Assembly (NCBI GenBank): GCA_035647615.1
Contig: DASRND010000029.1
Span: 62,001-126,000 of the forward strand
Direction of reading: 5' to 3'
From: Bacteroidales bacterium
Lineage (GTDB): Bacteria > Bacteroidota > Bacteroidia > Bacteroidales > 4484-276
Length of the DNA stretch: 64,000 nucleotides
The notes under the pieces were generated by a model, which saw nothing but the letters and a program-made list of their open reading frames with translations, was not told the DNA's origin and ran no database searches. The translations under genes and the position numbers were made by a program. Shown here piece by piece: positions 58,830-64,000 of this stretch (positions within the stretch are counted from its first letter, which is position 1; every line of letters starts with the position of its first letter).

Positions 58830-60341
58830 TTAGTAATAAACTACCTCCAGGGCTTCTTCGCGTTTACTGGCAGCCTCATTCCACTGCGGCACCATTTGCT
58901 CCAGGAACTTTTGCTTATCAGCATGTAGTTTCTCCATAGGTAATCCCACAAATTGCTGTGCTTTTGCTTTGGTTTCGATGTCGGGATAAGGTACTGGATA
59001 AGGAGCGCCAATGGTGGTGAGGAGTGCGGCAAGTTCTATGCGCGCCTGCTGTGCTTCCTGCATGCCGGCACTGATGATGCGCAATATCTCGATTGAGTTG
59101 TGGAAGGCTGCTCCATGGGAGGCAGCAGCGATATCCCACCGAAACTGGGCGTGGCGGATAAATTTCTGGATAGGCTCCATCTGTTGTTGTGTGGCGCCAA
59201 ATTCCCAGGCGTGGCCTGCTTCTACATGGGCGCGTACCAGCATCTTCTCCAGCTCGTTGCGTTGCGATATTACTTTATCCATTTTATCATACACAAACTC
59301 TGTGAGCTTTTCGGCACTCTCCCGGTGGCATACCTGACACGAGTTGGCGATGTTGTTGAGCGGGCTTTGCACGTGGTGATCGGTATATTTCTGACCGCCT
59401 TTTGACATGTAAGGCATGTGGCAGTCGGCGCAGGTAACGCCGCGTTTGGCATGCGTGCCGGTAATCCAGGTTTCGTAGCCGGGGTGCTGTGCTTTGAGCA
59501 TGGGTGTCTTGCTTATTTTGTGCGTCCAGTCGCTAAAGTTAATCTCATCATAATAGGCAATCATATCCTCCACCTGCATTCCTTTGTCCCATGGGAAAGT
59601 GAGATATTGCACACCTTCTTTACCGGGCAGAGTATTATTAAAATAATATTCGACATGGCACTGGGCGCACACCAGCGAACGCATCTCCTGATGGGTTGCC
59701 TGGGTAATGTCTTTGCCCTGACGCTCGAAAGCTTCGATGAGTGCCGGACGCGAAATCCGCAAATCCATCGTCTTACTGTCGTGGCAGTCGGCACAGCCGA
59801 TAGAGTTCACAATTTCTGCCCCCCAGCGCGACCAACTGCCGGAGTAAAATTCGGTGATACCCACTTCATTCATCAGGCGGGGCACATCAGGGCCTTTGCA
59901 GGTCCAGCAGGTAGCCGGCATAAGTTCCGGATCGTCGATTCCGGGGGCGCCCACACGCAAAGTATTGCGCATATCGGTGATGGCGTAGTAATGGCCGCGA
60001 GCCTGTGTGTAATCTTTCGCGAAGCTATAGCCGGCCCAGAGCACAACCATGCGCGGATCGACGCCAAGCATGTCGATCATGGCATTGCCGTTGTATTTGC
60101 TGCGAAAGCTTGTGTCGCGGGTTTGCATATAGGAGGTGTACTCGGCCGGGAAGTTTTTGCCCCACACCTCGTTGCGAGGCTCCCATTGGGTAAGCTGTAC
60201 ACGTGGTTCGTAGATATATTCAGTTTCCACGCGACGCTCGGAGATGGTAGAAGCTAACATGCCCAGCACAAATACCACCACTACAGTGATGAAAAAGATT
60301 GTCCAGTTGATCCAGGGACTGCGTTTTTTTGTTGTTTCCAT
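58830..60341 (-). CDS. nrfA: ammonia-forming cytochrome c nitrite reductase NrfA (c552)
   Basis: NrfA reduces nitrite to ammonium with six electrons. The five heme sites of the family are all present: the catalytic CWTCK (145-149), then CADCH (183-187), CAQCH (225-229), CADCH (304-308) and CQVCH (335-339). The N-terminus has a signal anchor (WTIFFITVVVVFVLGMLA), so the enzyme is in the periplasm. The active-site region (EYYFNNTLP, with KEGVQYLTFPWDKG) fits pentaheme NrfA. It is encoded 38 bp after nrfH on the same strand, giving the NrfHA complex that takes electrons from menaquinol. The terminator follows. It may also remove nitric oxide or hydroxylamine. Confidence 0.97.
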   Translation of the reverse strand: METTKKRSPWINWTIFFITVVVVFVLGMLASTISERRVETEYIYEPRVQLTQWEPRNEVWGKNFPAEYTSYMQTRDTSFRSKYNGNAMIDMLGVDPRMVVLWAGYSFAKDYTQARGHYYAITDMRNTLRVGAPGIDDPELMPATCWTCKGPDVPRLMNEVGITEFYSGSWSRWGAEIVNSIGCADCHDSKTMDLRISRPALIEAFERQGKDITQATHQEMRSLVCAQCHVEYYFNNTLPGKEGVQYLTFPWDKGMQVEDMIAYYDEINFSDWTHKISKTPMLKAQHPGYETWITGTHAKRGVTCADCHMPYMSKGGQKYTDHHVQSPLNNIANSCQVCHRESAEKLTEFVYDKMDKVISQRNELEKMLVRAHVEAGHAWEFGATQQQMEPIQKFIRHAQFRWDIAAASHGAAFHNSIEILRIISAGMQEAQQARIELAALLTTIGAPYPVPYPDIETKAKAQQFVGLPMEKLHADKQKFLEQMVPQWNEAASKREEALEVVYY

Positions 60342-60379
60342 ATCTTTAAGTTTTTGTTGTTTGATGTTTCAAATGTATG

Positions 60380-60970
60380 TTACTCTTTATCTTTTTGCAT
60401 AAGTTTTTTCAACCAGGGGGGCACGGCGCTTCCCAGCCGGGGCACACGTGCGTAGGTGGAAGTGCTCAGGCTGCTCACGCGGCCATGCGGCACCTCGCGA
60501 TGACAATCCCAGCAGAGCTGCCCCTGATCTTGTTGCGCCATTTTGAGCGAAACCTTTACGGTGTGCACATCTTCGTTCATGTGCAGATGGCAACGTTTGC
60601 AGTTTTCCTGAACCACGGCAGCGCCGCCGTCTTTTATTTGTATCACCTGCGGCTCATTGCGCAATGTAAAAATGGTGGCGTGACGCGCACCGTCCATAGC
60701 TTTGAAGGTGTATGAGGCTACCGGATTGGTTTGCGGCACATGGCAATCGTTGCAGGTGGCATATTCGCGGTGTGCCGAATGAAACCAGCTGGCGTACTGA
60801 GGATTCATCACATGGCAGTTGATGCAGGTTTCGGGTCTGTCAGAGAGGTACGACACTGCATTGGAAATTCGGAGTGTGTATAGTCCCAATCCCACGAAGG
60901 CCCCCATAACAATGGCAGCTGGTAATCGCCAGGTAGGCGGCGGGATAAGAAAGTGAAACATATTGGCCAT
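60380..60970 (-). CDS. nrfH: NrfH tetraheme quinol dehydrogenase subunit
   Basis: NrfH anchors NrfA to the inner membrane and passes electrons from menaquinol. The single TM helix (about 14-33: WRLPAAIVMGAFVGLGLYTL) is followed by four heme motifs: CINCH (49-53), CNDCH (73-77), CKRCH (124-128) and CWDCH (153-157). The first is CINCHVM, the CxxCHxM form in which Met ligates the first heme, as in the characterised NrfH. The family is NapC/NirT-like. It is the first gene of the nrfHA operon, with a -7 element 33 bp upstream of the ATG. The C-terminal region is basic (KKLMQKDKE). Confidence 0.95.
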   Translation of the reverse strand: MANMFHFLIPPPTWRLPAAIVMGAFVGLGLYTLRISNAVSYLSDRPETCINCHVMNPQYASWFHSAHREYATCNDCHVPQTNPVASYTFKAMDGARHATIFTLRNEPQVIQIKDGGAAVVQENCKRCHLHMNEDVHTVKVSLKMAQQDQGQLCWDCHREVPHGRVSSLSTSTYARVPRLGSAVPPWLKKLMQKDKE

Positions 60971-61002
60971 AGCTGTATATTTTGATGAACGACAATTACG
61001 GA

Positions 61003-61010
61003 CAAAAATA
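61003..61010 (-). promoter_or_regulatory. -7 element TATTTTTG for nrfHA
   Basis: On the minus strand TATTTTTG fits TAnnTTTG, 33 bp before the nrfH ATG. No nitrite- or oxygen-sensing operator could be identified. Confidence 0.5.
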
Positions 61011-61154
61011 AAAAATAACTTGTTAAGATTTACGATATGTCTGTGCTGGATGCTAATTTATTATCAGTCTTAATTAGGATTAGTTGAAAAATCAATCAAA
61101 TATTTCGGTGCGATGCACTGCAAAGACACGTCCTGAGGTAATTAGATTGATAAA

Positions 61155-61300
61155 TCTTAAAATTTAAAAAACCAATTTCCAAATAAATAACAATGACCAA
61201 AGATCAAAAATAAAAAACACTTCTGCAGTTCGAGATTTAGTTTTTGAATTTTATTTGTGATTTTTGATATGATATTTTGGGATTTAGTATCGAAGTTGGC
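61155..61300. repeat. AT-rich dispersed repeat, family P, copy 6
   Basis: Left arm AACCAATTTCCAAATAAATA and AGATCAAAAATAAAAAAC; right arm TTTTTGAATTTTATTTGTGA and ATATTTTGGGATTTAG. A 103-codon open frame on the minus strand crosses it and is not a gene. Confidence 0.6.
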
Positions 61301-61310
61301 AAACCCTTTT

Positions 61311-61394
61311 ACATTCAGCTTTGGCTCTGCCTGTTTTTCATAATCACAGGAACAGTCAAAGTCTGTAAAAATAGGAAGGGCGAGGCTAGCCTCG
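61311..61394 (+). repeat. stem-loop dispersed repeat, family H, copy C
   Basis: It contains CATTCAGCTTTGGCTCTGCC, TTTTTCATAATCACAGGAAC and GTCTGTAAAAATAGGA, a diverged match to copies A and B. It ends in the perfect palindrome CGAGGCTAGCCTCG (61381-61394), not seen in the others. Both repeats fill the 500-bp gap between nrfH and the barrel gene. Confidence 0.6.
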
Positions 61395-61470
61395 TAATAA
61401 CTCTGAGATTTATTTATCAATTGCCGTTTCTGATTTGATGCTACTTTATCAACTTTGTAACCCGACAATT

Positions 61471-62760
61471 TTAATTTCTGCTAAAGAAAACCGGTTTTAC
61501 TGTCAGCATCAGCCATGCCCAGTTTTGCATGTTTTTGTAATTGCCATTTTTGAGTATCTGCATGCTTTCGGAAGCAAAAAGATGGGAATAGCCCGCTTCG
61601 ATGGTTACCTCCGGCGAAAAAGCATACGCTGCCGAAAAGTCGATTTCTGTTCCCAGATAGCTGCTTTGATCCTCCCGTTTTAAGTAAACGAATGTGGATA
61701 AAGTGGCGGCGCTATTAAATACGTGTGGCATCAGCGTAAGCGACCACTTGTCTTTCTTGAAATTTATTGGAACGTAAATGTCAACCAGACCTACGCTGCC
61801 CATGTGATTGCCAACATAAAAATAATCCATCCAACCATTAAACTTATGATTGGTGCCGTAGAGTGGTGTGAACGAATGATCGTCACCAATAATTCCGTCT
61901 TTCGTGTCCGTTCCTGAAAGATATTCCACACCCAGGCCAATATTCAGCTCCTGCAAAATCTGATAGCTCACATCAGCCGCAGCATACATTGCATTAAGCG
62001 GGCGATATTTTGCATTTTTTCCGGTTTGATAATAGAAAGCAGCGTTGGCGGAGAGCGCATCGTTCTTGTAACTGACACGCGGTCCCAACGTCAGGCTGTA
62101 AGCTATCTTTTCGACTATTACAGAATCTGCGAAAGCATGATAGGCATAGCCGCTGTTGAGCGCCAGAAAGCTCAGTCCAAATTTCCCAAAATTGCTATGA
62201 TACCAGGCATACTGCATCGTCTTGTAGTTGCTGATGGTATAATCCGCTTTAAAATCAGATTCCAAAGCAGCATTGTAAGCTAGACCCACATCGACGCGAT
62301 GATTGGTGTTGGGCGTAAATTTGATGACAACGGCATCGTGGCTGCGTGCCTGCTGCGCCCAGCCTACATTGCCAAAAATGCGGCTGTCGTCGTAAATAAT
62401 TTCCTGCCGCCCGGCCTTCACTGCCCAGGCTTCGCTGAGCAGAAGCTCCGCCCAGGCTTCGTGAACCGATGGCCCGTAGATATCGTATTTGTTGAGTTGC
62501 GGCACGTCGCCCCAAACACGAACATCTTGCAGGCTAAGATAAAAACGGTAATTGCTGTTGGCATAATAGGCGTTGAGACGCAATCGCTGCGACACGAAGT
62601 TGGCCGCATCCATATTATCAGGCATCAGCGTGCCAAAGCCCTGGCGCATCTCATAACGCGGCCGCAGCTCGCCCGATATCTTAACATCCTGAGCAAATCC
62701 TTGAGTAGCCATCAAAAGGCCAAAGGCCGGAAGAACAAACAAGTAGAAAAATTTTTTCAT
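61471..62760 (-). CDS. outer-membrane beta-barrel, alginate-export-like family, 429 aa
   Basis: The start at 62760 gives a clean signal peptide (MKKFFYLFVLPAFGLLMATQGFA), rather than the upstream open frame. The remaining protein alternates amphipathic strands typical of a beta-barrel (for example RLRLNAYYANSNYRFYLSLQDVRVWG, WAVKAGRQEIIYDDSRIFG, GLSFLALNSGYAYHAFAD, WSLTLMPHVFN, and the terminal NWAWLMLTVKPVFF). The opening KISGELRPRYEMRQGF and the DAVVIKFTPNTNHRVDVGLAYN segment resemble the alginate-export (AlgE-like) and related nutrient barrels. The substrate is unknown. It is next to nrfHA and has its own promoter, so a transport role linked to nitrite or nitrate is possible but not shown. 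Confidence 0.82.
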   Translation of the reverse strand: MKKFFYLFVLPAFGLLMATQGFAQDVKISGELRPRYEMRQGFGTLMPDNMDAANFVSQRLRLNAYYANSNYRFYLSLQDVRVWGDVPQLNKYDIYGPSVHEAWAELLLSEAWAVKAGRQEIIYDDSRIFGNVGWAQQARSHDAVVIKFTPNTNHRVDVGLAYNAALESDFKADYTISNYKTMQYAWYHSNFGKFGLSFLALNSGYAYHAFADSVIVEKIAYSLTLGPRVSYKNDALSANAAFYYQTGKNAKYRPLNAMYAAADVSYQILQELNIGLGVEYLSGTDTKDGIIGDDHSFTPLYGTNHKFNGWMDYFYVGNHMGSVGLVDIYVPINFKKDKWSLTLMPHVFNSAATLSTFVYLKREDQSSYLGTEIDFSAAYAFSPEVTIEAGYSHLFASESMQILKNGNYKNMQNWAWLMLTVKPVFFSRN

Positions 62761-62795
62761 AAAAATGAGTGTATTTAAGTAATGAATTGTCGAAA

Positions 62796-62803
62796 CAAAA
62801 ATA
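62796..62803 (-). promoter_or_regulatory. -7 element TATTTTTG for the barrel gene
   Basis: On the minus strand TATTTTTG fits TAnnTTTG, 36 bp before the ATG at 62760. Confidence 0.5.
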
Positions 62804-63119
62804 GATATTATCAGAACCGATAAAACACAAAGTTTTGTAATAATTACAATTTCATCATCTAAACCTACTCTCCACGAATTTCCGTTTATTATTAGATCGT
62901 TGACGTTTCCACGTCCTTCTTCATCGCACATTGGGAAGTCGCAGATTGCGGCTTCCTATCGATAGTCAACCGGCTGACATAAGATGAGCTTAGGTGGCTT
63001 TATGGATGGGAATATGGATGGATGGAACAGCCGTTAGTTTTTGGATGAGCGGCCTCCGGCTTTTTTCTCAGTTGGTTCCAGGTCGGCATTTGATGATTTT
63101 AATGAGACACGGGATGCGG
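62804..63119. other. non-coding stretch between the barrel and cupin genes, with a hairpin
   Basis: No gene is seen. GGAAGTCGC (62934-62942) pairs with GCGGCTTCC (62948-62956) with one G-U pair and a 5-nt loop, and no T-run follows, so it is either a weak terminator or a structured RNA element. Confidence 0.45.
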
Positions 63120-63443
63120 TTATTTTATCATCACCAACAGCATCTTGAATTTTTCGGTGGCTTTGAGAGCATGCGGAATGTTGGCAGGCATCACAATGCT
63201 TTGTCCACTTTTCAAAAAATGGGATTTGCCGCCAATGATTACTTCTGCTTCGCCATCGATTACATTCACCATAGCATCAAAAGGAGCTGAATGTTCGCTG
63301 AGTCCCTGCCCTTTATCAAAAGTAAAAAGCGTGATGGAGCCGGTGTCTTTTTTGGCGATGGTACGGCTCACCACCGATCCTTCGGCATATTGAACGGAGG
63401 CCGCCAGATCGAAAGCTTCATTGAAATTATTTTGGTTGTTCAT
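63120..63443 (-). CDS. small cupin-domain protein, 107 aa
   Basis: A single double-stranded beta-helix domain is visible: SITLFTFDKGQGLSEHSAPFDAMVNVIDGEAEVIIGGKSHFLKSGQSIVMPANIPHALKATEKFKMLLVMIK. Cupin motif 1 has G..SEHSAPFDAMVNVIDG, and motif 2 is the GQSIVMPANIPHALKA part, with histidines that can bind a metal. Small cupins of this kind are found beside hydroxylamine-reductase genes in anaerobes. It is encoded on the same strand as hcp, just after its terminator, so it has a separate transcript or read-through. The function could be sensing or detoxification; no substrate is known. Confidence 0.88.
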   Translation of the reverse strand: MNNQNNFNEAFDLAASVQYAEGSVVSRTIAKKDTGSITLFTFDKGQGLSEHSAPFDAMVNVIDGEAEVIIGGKSHFLKSGQSIVMPANIPHALKATEKFKMLLVMIK

Positions 63444-63482
63444 GCTCTTGGTTTTACTTTTAATAATATGGATTTTTGATCT

Positions 63483-63531
63483 AAAAAAAATCCTCCGCCA
63501 CCCGTTGCCAAAGGCAACAGACAGCGGAGGA
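63483..63531 (-). terminator. rho-independent terminator of hcp
   Basis: TCCTCCGC (63491-63498) pairs with GCGGAGGA (63524-63531), with an inner stem GTTGCC/GGCAAC (63504-63518). On the minus strand it ends in eight Ts (63483-63490), 15 bp past the hcp stop. Confidence 0.88.
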
Positions 63532-63545
63532 TGTGAGCATGTTTA

Positions 63546-64000
63546 TTAGCTTAAGAAGATTTTCATATCCTCTTCCACTGTGGTGATGCCGCTGATGTCG
63601 AAGTTTTCGACCAGCACGTTGACCACGTTAGGCGAAAGGAAAGCAGGCAGTGTGGGTCCGAGATGGATATTTTTTACACCCAGAGAAAGCAGTGCCAGCA
63701 ATACGATAACAGCTTTTTGCTCATACCAGGCGATGTTGTAGGCGATGGGCAATTCGTTGATGTCGTTGAGTTCAAAAACTTCTTTGAGCTTCAGCGCAAT
63801 TACGACCAGCGAATAAGAGTCGTTGCATTGTCCGGCGTCGAGTACGCGTGGGATACCGCCGATGTCGCCCAACTGCAGTTTGTTGTAGCGAAATTTGGCG
63901 CAACCAGCCGTAAGGATTACGGTGTCTTTGGGAAGTTTCTCTGCAAATTCAGTGTAATATTCGCGGCTCTTCATGCGGCCATCGCAACCAGCCATGACAA
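63546..64000 (-). CDS. hcp: hybrid-cluster protein / hydroxylamine reductase, C-terminal part (5' end outside window)
   Basis: The frame is open past the right edge, so the ATG at 63995 is internal. The C-terminal part of Hcp is visible. Metal-cluster ligands of the family appear in [15 protein letters not shown] (Cys), [17 protein letters not shown] (Cys) and [15 protein letters not shown] (Glu and Lys), and the end reads [22 protein letters not shown]. Hcp holds an iron-sulfur-oxygen hybrid cluster and reduces hydroxylamine or nitric oxide in anaerobes. With nrfHA 2.6 kb away and a cupin next to it, a response to nitrosative stress from nitrite reduction is likely. The N-terminal cluster cysteines are not in the window. 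Confidence 0.92.
   Translation of the reverse strand, partial: VMAGCDGRMKSREYYTEFAEKLPKDTVILTAGCAKFRYNKLQLGDIGGIPRVLDAGQCNDSYSLVVIALKLKEVFELNDINELPIAYNIAWYEQKAVIVLLALLSLGVKNIHLGPTLPAFLSPNVVNVLVENFDISGITTVEEDMKIFLS

Noticed and set aside
61157..61468. 103-codon open frame on the minus strand
   Set aside because: It lies wholly inside two dispersed repeats and has repeat-derived composition.

Overview
The window comes from a chromosome of a Bacteroidota bacterium, most likely of class Bacteroidia. The evidence is a recurrent -7 promoter element TAnnTTTG ahead of genes on both strands, a type IX secretion C-terminal sorting domain, a Bacteroidota-type ileS-dksA-lspA gene order, PEGA, FG-GAP and cohesin-like surface proteins, and lipoprotein signal peptides. 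An nrfHA nitrite reductase and a hybrid-cluster protein point to anaerobic or microaerobic growth. No plasmid, phage or insertion-sequence genes were seen.

Layout. 1-6.1 kb: the end of an M1 peptidase, two unknowns, an encapsulin nanocompartment with its ferritin-like cargo (minus strand), a thioredoxin-fold lipoprotein lacking active-site cysteines, and a cohesin-like exported protein. 6.1-15.8 kb: a small thioredoxin, a 986-residue protein with two receiver-like domains fused to a PEP-synthase-type ATP-grasp region, a Nudix hydrolase and a very large alpha-2-macroglobulin lipoprotein with an intact thioester motif. 15.8-23.5 kb: an AT-rich type I restriction-modification island (XRE regulator, hsdM, hsdS, hsdR). 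23.5-26.5 kb: histidine ammonia-lyase and a tandem pair of duplicated coiled-coil membrane proteins. 26.6-32.5 kb: a run of glycosyltransferase, methyltransferase, FrhB-like iron-sulfur protein and flippase-like membrane protein facing an MsbA-type exporter, probably making a lipid or envelope glycan. 32.6-38.1 kb: a T9SS-secreted FG-GAP protein, tRNA-Ala(GGC), a decayed L,D-transpeptidase fragment and two intact L,D-transpeptidases of different classes. 38.2-42.9 kb: lspA, dksA-like and ileS. 43-45.8 kb: two exported proteins (DUF2135-like, PEGA). 46-53.1 kb: two GT4 glycosyltransferases, a HAD phosphatase, a GT81 glucosyl-3-phosphoglycerate synthase-like enzyme and a GH13_18 sugar phosphorylase, which together look like a glucosylglycerate-type solute pathway. 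53.3-58.6 kb: priA, an isochorismatase-family hydrolase and a BatA-type membrane protein. 58.8-64 kb: nrfA, nrfH, an outer-membrane beta-barrel, a cupin and the 3' part of hcp, a nitrogen-oxide respiration and detoxification district.

Between genes, two dispersed repeat families recur. One is an AT-rich imperfect palindrome (six copies) that sometimes supplies the last codons of adjacent genes. The other is a stem-loop-forming element of about 80 bp (three copies). The strongest candidates for new biology are the tandem-receiver/ATP-grasp protein, the envelope cluster with the FrhB-like protein, the five-gene glucoside cluster, the heptad-expanding gene pair, and the stem-loop repeat family. 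All calls were made by reading the sequence; no database search was run.
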